In this document: in pieces, positions 22,931-31,837 of the stretch
Layout: the number at the start of each line of letters is the position of its first letter
Numbering within the stretch: the first letter of the stretch is position 1
Assembly (NCBI GenBank): GCA_964607765.1
Contig: CAZSNT010000056.1
Location: 1 to 53,037, forward strand
DNA length: 53,037 nucleotides
DNA from: CAZSNT01 sp964607765
Lineage (GTDB): Bacteria; Verrucomicrobiota; Lentisphaeria; Oligosphaerales; JABHEG01
Reading direction: 5' to 3'
The notes under the pieces: model-generated
Told to the model about the DNA's origin: nothing
Database searches by the model: none
The model's input: only the letters and a program-made list of their open reading frames with translations
Translations under genes and position numbers: made by a program

Positions 22931-25900
22931 GTGAACCCAATTCCGCGGTCCTGGTTGCTGGCAGTCGCCTGCTGGGTGGGCGTGGCAGGCGCGTGTTGTG
23001 CCGGATCTGCTGCGTTGGACCGGAACGCGGCGCCGCGGGATGTGATTGCTTCGGCGTTCCTCTACCCGTTCGTTACGAGCGCGGATGTGGTGAAGCGTTG
23101 GAGTGACACGCGTGCAGAGATTGCGGGCGCGGAGGGGGGCGTTCTCTTCCGGTATCCCGGGATCAGGGGCGTGTTGGTGGACGGCGAGCAACGGGAGGCG
23201 GAACGGGTCGGCAGGGACGTGGTGCGTGTCAACGTTGGTCCCGGCACACACGAGATCCGAGTCGTCACCACCGGGGTGGTGCCTTCCCGCGGTCAGAGCG
23301 AATCGGTCAGTCCGGCGGCCGTCGCACCCGAGCAGGTGACCGACCGTTTTCGGCAGCTGGTGCCCGGTGACATACTCGTCGTCCGGGATGGTGTGTATCG
23401 GGATACTCGGCTGGAGCTCGTGGGCGACGGGCAGGCGGGCAAGCCAATTGGCGTGCGGCCCGAGACTCCCGGTGGAGTCGTGTTCAGGGGCAGGACACAG
23501 ATTCGCCTGAGCGGCCGACACCTGGTGCTTCGTGGGTTCCGGTTCGAACACTGCGGGCCGGGCGTCGTGGTGGGACTGTATGACGCTGACGATTGCCGGG
23601 TGACACAGTGCCAGTTCCTCGGCTGCGGCAACCCGCAATCGACATTCGGGCACATTGTGCAGATTGGCCGGGGCAGCGATCGCAACCGAGTGGACCACTG
23701 TTTCTTCACGGGCAGCAAGTCCATGAGTCTCGCGCAGCGGGTCCGCACCAACGAAGTGTTGGGCCGCGACAATCTGTTCGACCACAACGTGTTTCGCGAC
23801 ATCTACCGGTACTGGATCAACGGGCAGGAGAACATCCAGCTGGGGCAGAATCAACGCGGCGCAAGCGGGGACCTGGCCCCACACTGCACCGTGGCGCACA
23901 ACCTGTTCGACCACGCCTGGGGCGATGGCGAGATCATGTCGAACAAGTGCTCGAACAACACCATTCGCGCCAACACCGCAGCCCACTGTTACCACTCCGC
24001 CTTCACGCTGCGCGGCGGCAACCGCGTGCGCTTTGAGGCCAACGTGATGGCACACAACGGCGACGGGCTGCGCGTCATGGGCACGCGACACACGATCGTG
24101 AACAACCTGTTCCTCGACCATCCGAGATGCGGCATCCTGTTCGAGACCGGCCACAGGGATGGTGAAAGCAACGTGGCCAGTGTCGGGAGTCTTGTCGCAC
24201 ACAATACGTTCGTGCGCTGCTACGGGGCTGCTGTCAGCGGCGTTCCGACCACTACGTCACGGCCGCACGCACCGACAGCAAACCGCTTTGTGCAGAACCT
24301 GGTGCTCTCGGTTGGTCTGCGGCCGTTCGACACCCGGCACATGGTCAGCTCCACCGTGGAACGGAACCTGTTCTGGCGCGCAGGGCGGGAGCGCACACGC
24401 CCGGGACTCGTGGGTACGGGCGACGACGCGGTCGTTGCCGAGCCGTTGCTGGAGGGCGAAGGGAGTGCGCTGCGCTGCGCAGCACGGAGCCCGGCCATTG
24501 ATCGCGGGCATCGACTCACGGCCGTGACGCGTGATCGGCATGGCCTGCCCCGCGACACCAAGCCGGACATCGGCGCGGACGAGTGGACAGCCGGCGCAGC
24601 AGGACGGGATGCCTTGGCGCCGCCCATACCGCCTCGCCCTCTGCTGGCGCCTGGTCTGTACTGCGGCGAGCAGGTGTTCGTCCAGGCCGGGCCGGTTGCG
24701 GGTCGCCCGGACGAATCACTGCTGGCAGACTCCGAGGTAACGTTGAGCGTGGACGTGCCCGGGGACGTCGTCATGAGCTGGGAACAGCAGAACGTGACGT
24801 TTGACGCGACAGCAACGCTGGCCTGGGACACAGACGGCCAGGGCTGCGCCCTCTTGTGGGGTGGCGCGGACAACAACGGCAGGCCGAACGGACTGGTCAC
24901 GCTCAAACGCTCTCCTGACGGCTTGACCCTGGCCGAGACGGCTGATGTGCTGCATTACCGGTACGATTACACGTACAAGGGCCGCATGGGGTTCGAGGCC
25001 CTGACGGAGAGGCAGCCGGATCCGAAACGGTGGTACCGTTTCACCTTGCTCAAGTGCGGTGGTCGACTGGTTCTGCTGCTCGCTGACCGGCGACACCGGC
25101 TGGCGCAGGGGATGCCAGTGCTCGTGTGGACCGCACAGGCCGACTCCGGACAGGACCGAGCCCGGCCCATGCGCGTGCGGATTTCGCAAGCCGGCCGGGG
25201 GAATTGGCGCAATTTCAGCATTCGGCGTTACACCTACACGGGCCACACCCGGCCCGCCGCACCGACCGTGCAGGTTGCGTCGCGCGGGAACTGTCGCGTC
25301 GCCCTCCGCTGGGGCGCGCGGCAGGCAGATGGTTGTCGGTTCCGCGTATCTCGCTGTCAACTTGCCGAGGCGAACAGCCGTGAGCTGCTGCTGGCGGATG
25401 ATCTGAGAACGGCGGGATACGACGACTTCAACGTGGGGCCGGAAACGAACTACCGTTACCGGATTGTGAGCGTGAATCCGTTCGGTCTGGAATCGGAACC
25501 TGCTGTGGTGGACGTGCGAACTGCGCAAGGCGGAGCCTGGTACCAAGTCATTCCGGCGGCGGCTGTCACTCGAACCGTTGCGCCGCTGCAGCTCTCACGG
25601 TCCACAGACTTGCCTGTCCTGCGCTCGGCCGGAGCCGCTGCGGCCATGTCAGGCGCTCCGGCCGAGGGCCAGGCCTGCTTCGACGTCAGCCTTGCCGAGG
25701 AGACCACGATTGCTGTCTGGGGCCTGGTGCACGCGCCCAACGACGGCGCCAACTCGTTCCACATCGCCGTGAATCCCCAGCGGTTGTCGGATTACCGTGT
25801 ATGGCACGTCGGCGTGCATCCGGGTTGGGGATGGAGCCGGGCTGCGGAAGGCGTGGCGCTGTCAGCCGGCACACATCGGATCATACTCAAACACCGCGAG

Positions 25901-25963
25901 CCCAACACGGAACTGCGCGCCTTGATGCTGACAACGGACCTGGACTTCCAGCCTGCAGATTGA
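22931..25963 (+). CDS. Secreted polysaccharide lyase family 6 (alginate/chondroitin lyase-like), multidomain
   Basis: This is a 1010-residue secreted protein with a GTG start and GGAGAGCAGG upstream. Residues 1-28 are a signal peptide (LLAVACWVGVAGACCAG). After a unique N-terminal region, residues 140-560 form a right-handed beta-helix of PL6 type. Its signatures are INGQENIQLGQ (296-306), GDGEIMSNKCSNN (331-343, with E334 and K339) and FTLRGGNR (R361), matching the calcium and Lys/Arg catalytic layout of chondroitinase B and alginate lyases. A jelly-roll-like domain (about 610-770), a fibronectin type III-like domain (about 775-860) and a C-terminal beta domain follow. Substrate is unresolved: uronate polymers such as alginate or dermatan sulfate. 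Confidence 0.85.
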   Translation: MNPIPRSWLLAVACWVGVAGACCAGSAALDRNAAPRDVIASAFLYPFVTSADVVKRWSDTRAEIAGAEGGVLFRYPGIRGVLVDGEQREAERVGRDVVRVNVGPGTHEIRVVTTGVVPSRGQSESVSPAAVAPEQVTDRFRQLVPGDILVVRDGVYRDTRLELVGDGQAGKPIGVRPETPGGVVFRGRTQIRLSGRHLVLRGFRFEHCGPGVVVGLYDADDCRVTQCQFLGCGNPQSTFGHIVQIGRGSDRNRVDHCFFTGSKSMSLAQRVRTNEVLGRDNLFDHNVFRDIYRYWINGQENIQLGQNQRGASGDLAPHCTVAHNLFDHAWGDGEIMSNKCSNNTIRANTAAHCYHSAFTLRGGNRVRFEANVMAHNGDGLRVMGTRHTIVNNLFLDHPRCGILFETGHRDGESNVASVGSLVAHNTFVRCYGAAVSGVPTTTSRPHAPTANRFVQNLVLSVGLRPFDTRHMVSSTVERNLFWRAGRERTRPGLVGTGDDAVVAEPLLEGEGSALRCAARSPAIDRGHRLTAVTRDRHGLPRDTKPDIGADEWTAGAAGRDALAPPIPPRPLLAPGLYCGEQVFVQAGPVAGRPDESLLADSEVTLSVDVPGDVVMSWEQQNVTFDATATLAWDTDGQGCALLWGGADNNGRPNGLVTLKRSPDGLTLAETADVLHYRYDYTYKGRMGFEALTERQPDPKRWYRFTLLKCGGRLVLLLADRRHRLAQGMPVLVWTAQADSGQDRARPMRVRISQAGRGNWRNFSIRRYTYTGHTRPAAPTVQVASRGNCRVALRWGARQADGCRFRVSRCQLAEANSRELLLADDLRTAGYDDFNVGPETNYRYRIVSVNPFGLESEPAVVDVRTAQGGAWYQVIPAAAVTRTVAPLQLSRSTDLPVLRSAGAAAAMSGAPAEGQACFDVSLAEETTIAVWGLVHAPNDGANSFHIAVNPQRLSDYRVWHVGVHPGWGWSRAAEGVALSAGTHRIILKHREPNTELRALMLTTDLDFQPAD

Positions 25964-26104
25964 CAGTAGCGGCCAACGCGCGAGCCACCGAGCTGAACTG
26001 AGCCCTGCCGAGCTCAAAGCAGTCTCTACTCTCAGACAAGTGTTTCAGGTGGGATTCGCCCAAGCTGACCGCTTACCCTCTCGTGCCACTGCTGTCGCGT
26101 CCCG

Positions 26105-27445
26105 TTACCCGGTCACCCGCTTGAGCGCATCCAGATCAACCAGTGAGTTGACTTGGACCGGGACGCCGGTGTTGATCGAGGCGTTGGCGGCAATACCGGT
26201 CATGATGGAGGCGGCGCCGTCGAAGTAGCCCGCGGCGTGCCCGAGCGGATCGTTGTCTGCGCCGCGGAACACGTGGTTGAGTAACCGCACGTCGCCGCCG
26301 CCGTGGCCGCCCTTGTCCTTCTGTTCGTAGTCGATGACCTGGGGTTTGCCGAACTGCGGCTGGTAGATGATCTCAGGTACCAACGTCTTCTTCTCGCCCT
26401 CCAGTTCCCGCATTCCCGGCATGTTGAAGTCCTCGTGGTGCCCGCTGACGTAGGACTTCTCCACGACGTTGAACTCGAGCCGGCCTTTGGTCCCGTTGAA
26501 ACAGACGCGGAATCCCTCCCAGGGGCAGTAGGCGTTCAGCGAATAGCACATCTGGGCGCCGTTACTGTACTTGACCATCACGGACATGGTGTCTTCGATG
26601 GATATCCCGTCTCCGAACACACTCTGGTCGCGGTGGTAGCCGTCCTCTTTCTCGGCGTCGTAGTAGAGCCCGAGCAGGCGCTTGTCTTTCTCGCTCACCT
26701 TGAGCGCGAACGGGTCCTTGGCCGCCACATCCGAGCCGCGGGCCCGGGAGTAGAACTCGGTGACCCCGCGCTCTTCGGCGTTTGCGCGGCCGTAAAAACG
26801 GAGGTCCCCCATGGCGAACACCGTCTGTGGGTAGGCGTCAATCCACCAGTTGACCAGGTCGAAGTGGTGTGTGGCCTTGTGCACGAGTAGTCCGCCGCCG
26901 TTGCGTTTGTCGCGATGCCAGCGCCGGAAGTAGTCTGCCCCGTGTGAGGTGTCCAGCAACCACTCGAAATGAACGCTGAGGACTTGGCCCACAGCGCCGT
27001 TGCTGAGGATCTCCTTCACCTTTGTGCTGCGCGGTGCATACCGGTAGTTGAACGTGACGGTCAGATGCCTGCCCGTACGCTGTACGGTGTCGACAATCTG
27101 TCTGCACTTGGCTGCGTCCACGGTCATGGGCTTCTCGGTGATGGCGTCGCAGCCGAGCTCCATGGCACGACAGATGTAGCGGTGATGTGTCCGGTCGATG
27201 GATGTGACAATCACCGTGTCGGGCTTCTGTTCCGCGATCATCCTGTCGAATTCATGGGCCCGGTAGGTGGGCAGGGCCGGATGGTCGAACGTCTCGCCCA
27301 GGTAGCGGTTGTAGTAGTCCATCCGCGTCTGGTTCGTGTCGCAGAACGCTTTCAGTTCGCCAACGTCGGCGAAGTCTTTCATCAGCGCGTTGATGTACAT
27401 GCACGAGCGTCCGCCGGTGCCAACCAGAACGTAAGCCTTCTTCAT
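26105..27445 (-). CDS. Gfo/Idh/MocA family oxidoreductase
   Basis: This is an NAD(P)-dependent sugar-type oxidoreductase of 446 residues. The Rossmann start is MKKAYVLVGTGGRS, the family motif EKPM is at 104-107, and VHKATHHFDLVNWW supplies the likely catalytic His region near residue 188. It has no signal peptide, unlike many PVC paralogs, so it acts in the cytoplasm. It is convergent with the PL6 lyase gene, 141 bases away, and could process sugar acids released by that enzyme, but nothing proves the link. Substrate is unknown. Confidence 0.88.
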   Translation of the reverse strand: MKKAYVLVGTGGRSCMYINALMKDFADVGELKAFCDTNQTRMDYYNRYLGETFDHPALPTYRAHEFDRMIAEQKPDTVIVTSIDRTHHRYICRAMELGCDAITEKPMTVDAAKCRQIVDTVQRTGRHLTVTFNYRYAPRSTKVKEILSNGAVGQVLSVHFEWLLDTSHGADYFRRWHRDKRNGGGLLVHKATHHFDLVNWWIDAYPQTVFAMGDLRFYGRANAEERGVTEFYSRARGSDVAAKDPFALKVSEKDKRLLGLYYDAEKEDGYHRDQSVFGDGISIEDTMSVMVKYSNGAQMCYSLNAYCPWEGFRVCFNGTKGRLEFNVVEKSYVSGHHEDFNMPGMRELEGEKKTLVPEIIYQPQFGKPQVIDYEQKDKGGHGGGDVRLLNHVFRGADNDPLGHAAGYFDGAASIMTGIAANASINTGVPVQVNSLVDLDALKRVTG

Positions 27446-27481
27446 GCCGGGCCCTCTTGCTGCAGATTGCAGCAGTTTCGT

Positions 27482-27511
27482 GGATTGTTGGGTTGCTGGA
27501 TTGTTGGGTTG
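27482..27511. repeat. Tandem 14-bp repeat GGATTGTTGGGTTG, two copies
   Basis: Two identical 14-base units (27482-27495 and 27498-27511) are separated by CT. Each is a double heptamer. It lies in the leader of the oxidoreductase gene and is a second heptamer family, distinct from TGTTCAG. Confidence 0.75.
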
Positions 27512-27666
27512 ACCGATAGTCTACGTTTGGGCCCTGTGAATTCAACCTGGTGTGATTCCTCGCTCACGTGCGGCGCGTGGCGGTCGGCGGCCGCCCGTCG
27601 TACATCCGGAAGTAGGCCGCTCGGCCCCCCACGTACCTGGCGGATCGCCAACCCGGGTAACCGGGC

Positions 27667-27805
27667 CAGTTACGTGAGGCATCCGCGCGTGCCCCGTAGC
27701 CCGGCTCTCCTGAGCCGGGGGTGCTGCCGTGCCTTCGGATAGAGCGGAACGACAAGGACACCCGGCTCGGGAGAGCCGGGTTACGGGGCACGCTTCACGT
27801 AACTG
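27667..27805. mobile_element. Palindromic MITE-like element, copy 2
   Basis: This 139-bp homolog of 21119-21256 has longer, better kept ends: CAGTTACGTGAGGC on the left, TTCACGTAACTG on the right, and inner arms GTGCCCCGTA/TACGGGGCAC. The internal CCCGGCTC hairpins and the GATAGAGCGGAACGACAAGG block are conserved between the copies. No open frame or transposase is present. Confidence 0.75.
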
Positions 27806-27833
27806 ACGCGTTGCCTCCCCGTCTCCCCGGCTC

Positions 27834-27862
27834 TGGACAGTGCTGAGGGTTCGGACTATAGT
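27834..27862 (+). promoter_or_regulatory. Sigma-70 promoter for the Trm112-like gene and the Ser/Thr kinase
   Basis: TGGACA (27834-27839) and TATAGT (27857-27862) are separated by 17 bases, the best promoter match in the window. Transcription would start near 27869, 45 bases before the Trm112-like ATG. The promoter lies just beyond the palindromic element. Confidence 0.6.
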
Positions 27863-27913
27863 TTGGTTCCCGAGTGTCACGGATCGCACGCCCACGTTTG
27901 ACGAGGAACCGCC

Positions 27914-28111
27914 ATGGTCAGCCAGGAACTGCTGGACATACTTGCCTGTCCCGCTTGCGATGATCGCCCCGCCGTCCGTTTGTCCGAGGATGAGCAGTAC
28001 CTTGTCTGCGGTCAGTGTGGACGGATGTACCCGATCAAAGACGACATTCCGGTGATGCTGGTTGACGAAGCCGTCATGCCGGAGGCCGGGTCTGCCGTTG
28101 ACAAAGGCTGA
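27914..28111 (+). CDS. Trm112-family zinc-ribbon protein
   Basis: The 65-residue protein reads ELLDILACPACDDRPAVRL and then CGQCGRMYPIKDDIPVML, the Trm112/YcaR family pattern with four zinc-binding cysteines in two CxxC pairs. Family members activate methyltransferases or accompany LPS genes. Here the gene is 6 bases ahead of a Ser/Thr kinase, with which it is surely cotranscribed. Its partner is unknown. Confidence 0.88.
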   Translation: MVSQELLDILACPACDDRPAVRLSEDEQYLVCGQCGRMYPIKDDIPVMLVDEAVMPEAGSAVDKG

Positions 28112-28117
28112 GCGCCT

Positions 28118-30241
28118 GTGCGAAAGCCGGGAACTGCTTCCAGCGATGAGAGCGCTCTGGACACGACACGTGTGATCCGGAGGCAGTCGGCTGGCGTTCC
28201 TTCTGCGTCTGCCCAGGACCAGGCCGGCGCCTCTCCGCCCCTCGCCGATTCTCCCGCCGAGACCCGTGTGATTGACACAGCCCGGCCCGCCGGTCAAGCT
28301 CGCGGCATCGCGACTCCTGCCGGGGCGCTGCAAGCGGGGGAGCGCCTGGGACCTTACCTGATCACCGGTTTCCTGGGCAAAGGCGGGATGGCCCTTGTCT
28401 ACGCTGCCGAGGATGAGGACGGTGCTCCGGTTGCCCTGAAGGTCATGGAGGAGACTGCTTTCGTGCCGGCCGGGACGCTGGCGCGTTTTCTGCGTGAGGC
28501 CGAGGCGACCAAGACGCTGCGGCGGCACCCGCACATCGTGACCGTCTACGACACGGGGCAGGTCGGCAGGAGCCACTTCATTGCCATGGAGTTTGTTCCG
28601 GGGGGCCGTACGCTGGAATCGCGGTTGGCCGAGGGATTGCTCCCGATCACAGAGGCCCTGCAGATAGGTCTGGCGGTAGCCGGCGCTCTCGATTACGCCC
28701 ATCAGGAAGGCATCATCCATCGCGACCTGAAGCCCAGCAACATCCTGCTCAACGAGTTCGGCGAGGCATTGCTTGCCGATTTCGGGCTGGCCCGCATCGG
28801 TCAGGGGGACAGCGCCAACCTGACGCTGAGCTCCGTGTCGATCGGCACGCCGCGCTACATGTCGCCGGAGCAGACGGTTTCAGCGAAGCGGACCACGGAG
28901 CAGACGGACATCTACAGTTTCGGTGTGGTGCTCTACGAGACCGTGACCGGGAAGTTGCCCTACGTCATGGGGTCGGACCTTGGCATGGGCGGGGTGTTTG
29001 ATGTGATTCGACACCGGGAGGCGCGCCATCCCCGCAAGACCCGCAAAGGTGTGTCGCGGAACCTGGCCGCCGTTCTGCTGAAGTTGCTCGAGAAAGAGCC
29101 GCCGCAGCGATACGCCAGCATGGCCGAGGTCATTCCGGATCTGGAGGCGTGCCTGGCTGGTCAGCGAGTCAGTGTCCGCATCCCGAACGTGTTCGAGCGG
29201 GTGGACAGGCTTGTCCGCCGGCACAAGTGGGCCGCCCTTGTCGTGTTGGCGGCTTCGTCCGTCATCATGGCGCTGGTGAACTGGTACGACGCGCAACTGG
29301 CACGGGAACGCGGCAGCCGGGTCGTGACGCATGCGGCCGGCCAGAGCGCGAACAAGCAGGTGGAGCGGCTTTTGGATGCCGCAGACCCAGCGAAGCTCGA
29401 TTTGGAGGAGCGTTTGCTCATTGCTGCTGCCCTCGCGCTCACCGAGGACGGGAACTTGGGCAGTGCCCGCAGTGCGCTGGATGAGCTGCTCGCTTACTCG
29501 CTGGCGGGCGCCGACAGTGGCGAGGGCGAGGAGCGTTCCGGATTGGAGGTGACGGCGCGCTGGGAGCTGGCACGGCTGGACCTGGCAGCAGGTGATTTCG
29601 AGGCAGCAGGTGCGACGTTCGCCGCATTGGCATCGCGCGACGGCATTCCCGAGCCCAGCATCCAAATGCTGCTGTTCGAGCAGGGGCTTGCCCGGTACCT
29701 TGCCGGCGAACATGAGGCGGCACAGCAGCTGTGGCGGCGCCTCCTCGTTCGGGCTGTTTCTGTGGCGTGCGGTGTGCATGCGGGAAGCACTGAAGCGTTG
29801 GACATCGAGGGGTATCTGGTGCGTTACGAGGCAGCGTTGGCAGCGGGGGTTGGGGGCGAGGACGCTTCGCCGGTGGCCATGTGGCGGGCATTCCTGGCAG
29901 AGGCCCTGGCCGAGCCGGCTGCGGCCTCGCCGGACCGGGACCGCGGCGCGGCGTCCGTGGTGGCAGCGTTGGACTCGGGCGTTGGTCTGCTCTGCCGGGG
30001 TGGTGCGGGCACGATCAGCGCGCAACAGCTTGCCCATCACGCCCAGAAACAGCTGTCCGTCATCCGAGCGCTGTCCTATTGGTTGGCTTCCGAGCGCGCG
30101 GCAGAGCCGGAGTCCGGGGCTCTGTGGCTGAGAGCTGCCGGGAACGCTGCAAAAGTGGGGTTGCCGTGGCTATATTACCACATAGGCCGGTCGCAGGTCC
30201 GCGCGCCCGTGACGACACCGGCTGACGGTGAGATTCGCTAG
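28118..30241 (+). CDS. PknB-like serine/threonine protein kinase with transmembrane segment
   Basis: The 707-residue protein (GTG start) has a low-complexity N-terminus (1-75), a Hanks kinase domain (80-345), one transmembrane helix (about 371-389, WAALVVLAASSVIMALVNWY) and a helical C-terminal region (about 400-690) with TPR-like character. The kinase residues are complete: GKGGMALVY, K108 in VALKVM, HRDLKPSN with D203, DFG at 221-223 and the activation segment to GTPRYMSPEQ. The C-terminal part contains alanine-rich helices that could bind partners. It follows the Trm112-like gene directly. Targets are unknown. Confidence 0.92.
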   Translation: MRKPGTASSDESALDTTRVIRRQSAGVPSASAQDQAGASPPLADSPAETRVIDTARPAGQARGIATPAGALQAGERLGPYLITGFLGKGGMALVYAAEDEDGAPVALKVMEETAFVPAGTLARFLREAEATKTLRRHPHIVTVYDTGQVGRSHFIAMEFVPGGRTLESRLAEGLLPITEALQIGLAVAGALDYAHQEGIIHRDLKPSNILLNEFGEALLADFGLARIGQGDSANLTLSSVSIGTPRYMSPEQTVSAKRTTEQTDIYSFGVVLYETVTGKLPYVMGSDLGMGGVFDVIRHREARHPRKTRKGVSRNLAAVLLKLLEKEPPQRYASMAEVIPDLEACLAGQRVSVRIPNVFERVDRLVRRHKWAALVVLAASSVIMALVNWYDAQLARERGSRVVTHAAGQSANKQVERLLDAADPAKLDLEERLLIAAALALTEDGNLGSARSALDELLAYSLAGADSGEGEERSGLEVTARWELARLDLAAGDFEAAGATFAALASRDGIPEPSIQMLLFEQGLARYLAGEHEAAQQLWRRLLVRAVSVACGVHAGSTEALDIEGYLVRYEAALAAGVGGEDASPVAMWRAFLAEALAEPAAASPDRDRGAASVVAALDSGVGLLCRGGAGTISAQQLAHHAQKQLSVIRALSYWLASERAAEPESGALWLRAAGNAAKVGLPWLYYHIGRSQVRAPVTTPADGEIR

Positions 30242-30283
30242 GCATGAGACCGAGGGGCAGTAGTACGAGCAGGAGTGACTGCG

Positions 30284-31105
30284 ATGAAAGCACTACGGAC
30301 ACAACGACGGTGGTTGCTCGGGTTTTCCATGACAGAGATTCTCGCCGTCTCAGCCATTGTCACGAGCATCCCCGCGGCACAGTACGCCAAGGCGAAACAG
30401 AAGGCACTGCAGACAACGTGTGTGCACAACCTGAAACAGATCGGGCAGATGCTCGTGATGTATCACATGAGCGAGGGTAAGTACCCGGATGCGGTGTTCT
30501 TCCCCAAGGACGCTCTCGGCGAGGAGAAGAGCATCGTCAATCTCCTCGAGGCTGTCCCGAAGGAGATGTGGCTGTGCCCTTCTGCGCCGCCGGAGCTGCG
30601 CCAGCGCGGCCTGACGTTTGTCTACAACGAGAAATACGGCGGCCGCCGCTCCCTGAAGAACCCCGGTCGTGCGTGGATGCTGGTGGAGGTCAATTGCGTC
30701 TCCAAGGCTGTCCGGCCGCCTCATCCCGGAGGCTACAACGTGTTGTGTGCTGACGGGCAGGTCTACACCATATCCGCGAGTAAGCTGCCGAAGTCCATTC
30801 GCGAGCTGCAGACGGCTGCTTTGGAGCGTATGGAGGAGCGCGTTCACGGTGGCAGACTGGCCGCACTGCCTGCGTCCGACCGCGGCGAAGGAACACCGGT
30901 CCGTGCGCCCGTGCTGCAGCTTCCCGTGGCGGGTGCGGCGACGGTCGCGCCGTTGTCTTTGCGCTCAGGCTCAGACCGCGGGGTCGGGAATGTCGGCCTC
31001 CGCGAAAGCACGTTCGCGTTCCACGCAGGTGGGGCACGTTCGACAGGGCGCGGCTCCGCCCCGGTAGCAGGACCACGTGTGGCTGAAGTCCACCCCGAGG
31101 GCTAG
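30284..31105 (+). CDS. Type IV pilin-like (pseudopilin) protein, DUF1559-type architecture
   Basis: The N-terminus WLLGFSMTEILAVSAIV is a prepilin signal: cleavage after G, Glu at +5, then a hydrophobic helix. The DUF1559/G-type continuation AKAKQKALQTTCVHNLKQIGQMLVMYH follows, and YNVLCADGQVYTIS resembles the H-X9-DG segment of such proteins. ATG 30284 has AGGAGTG upstream (30270-30276). The 273-residue frame continues past a natural-looking end near residue 200 into a Gly/Arg/Ala-rich tail. That tail lies antisense to queC for 135 bases (30971-31105). The tail may be a read-through product of a lost stop codon. Probably a pseudopilin of secretion or surface machinery. Confidence 0.75.
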   Translation: MKALRTQRRWLLGFSMTEILAVSAIVTSIPAAQYAKAKQKALQTTCVHNLKQIGQMLVMYHMSEGKYPDAVFFPKDALGEEKSIVNLLEAVPKEMWLCPSAPPELRQRGLTFVYNEKYGGRRSLKNPGRAWMLVEVNCVSKAVRPPHPGGYNVLCADGQVYTISASKLPKSIRELQTAALERMEERVHGGRLAALPASDRGEGTPVRAPVLQLPVAGAATVAPLSLRSGSDRGVGNVGLRESTFAFHAGGARSTGRGSAPVAGPRVAEVHPEG

Positions 31106-31645
31106 TCCGAGCCGGACTTCCTCCGATTTCCTCTTCGCGGCGAATGGTGCCAGTATCTGCACGGCGTTGCGCCTGTTGAGTGCCAGGACCGCATTCACCT
31201 GTTCCACGAACTCGGCCGTGCAATCCCAGTAGCCGTATCGGTCCTGGGCCTGAGCGCCGTAGAACACGTGCCGGCAGCTGCGCGCTTCGGCGAAGGCTGC
31301 TGCCAGGGCGAGCAGGATCATGTTTCGGTTTGGCACGTAGGTCGGGGGTTGTTCGAGCTGGGCATCGGTCAGGCTTGACAGGGCGGGTACATCCGGCCCG
31401 CCCTGGACCAGCGCCGTGGCATTGCCCGCGATCCTCTGGAACACGGACAGGTCAATGACATCATGACTTGCGACCTGTTCGAGCTGGCCGGCTTGCCAAC
31501 GGGCCATGGCGAGTTCGCGTGAGTGTTTCTGTCCGTACTGGAAAGACAGTGCGTGGATCGGGGTGTGGCCGAGGCGTTTGGCCACGTAGTGCAGAAGCAC
31601 GGTGGAATCAATTCCGCCGCTGAGCAAGACTGTTGCGCTCGACAT
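30971..31645 (-). CDS. queC: 7-cyano-7-deazaguanine synthase QueC
   Basis: QueC makes preQ0 from 7-carboxy-7-deazaguanine in queuosine biosynthesis. The 224-residue protein has the PP-loop LLSGGIDSTVLLH at residues 7-19, PNRNMILLALA, and the zinc site SCYRGGAAPCRTCPTC near residue 195. No other que genes are nearby. Its 3' end lies under the tail of the pilin-like frame. Confidence 0.95.
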   Translation of the reverse strand: MSSATVLLSGGIDSTVLLHYVAKRLGHTPIHALSFQYGQKHSRELAMARWQAGQLEQVASHDVIDLSVFQRIAGNATALVQGGPDVPALSSLTDAQLEQPPTYVPNRNMILLALAAAFAEARSCRHVFYGAQAQDRYGYWDCTAEFVEQVNAVLALNRRNAVQILAPFAAKRKSEEVRLGLALGVDFSHTWSCYRGGAAPCRTCPTCVERERAFAEADIPDPAV

Positions 31646-31837
31646 GGAGACTCCTCACCCTCGGTTCGGACTGCAGGCAGCAGCCCCGTTCCCCGTATGC
31701 GTCCCGCGGGACCCGAGGGACGAGGTCTGGGGAACTCGTTTCGTGGGCTCTGCCCGATCCGTTACCGTAGCTACTGAACCGTGCAATGCCACGCGAGTCA
31801 GGGGGCGCCTCGGCAGGAGTTGGTCCGAGCCGGCGAG
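31646..31837. other. Gap upstream of queC
   Basis: In this 192-base stretch between the queC start and the 3' end of the degenerate receiver gene I see no gene, terminator or riboswitch-like element. Confidence 0.4.

Larger units (their letters stand above)
27446..27913. other. Gap between the oxidoreductase and the Trm112-like gene
   Basis: These 468 bases hold no gene. They contain a tandem GGATTGTTGGGTTG duplication (27482-27511), the second palindromic element (27667-27805) and a good promoter (27834-27862). The stretch 27512-27666 shows nothing recognisable. Confidence 0.6.
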
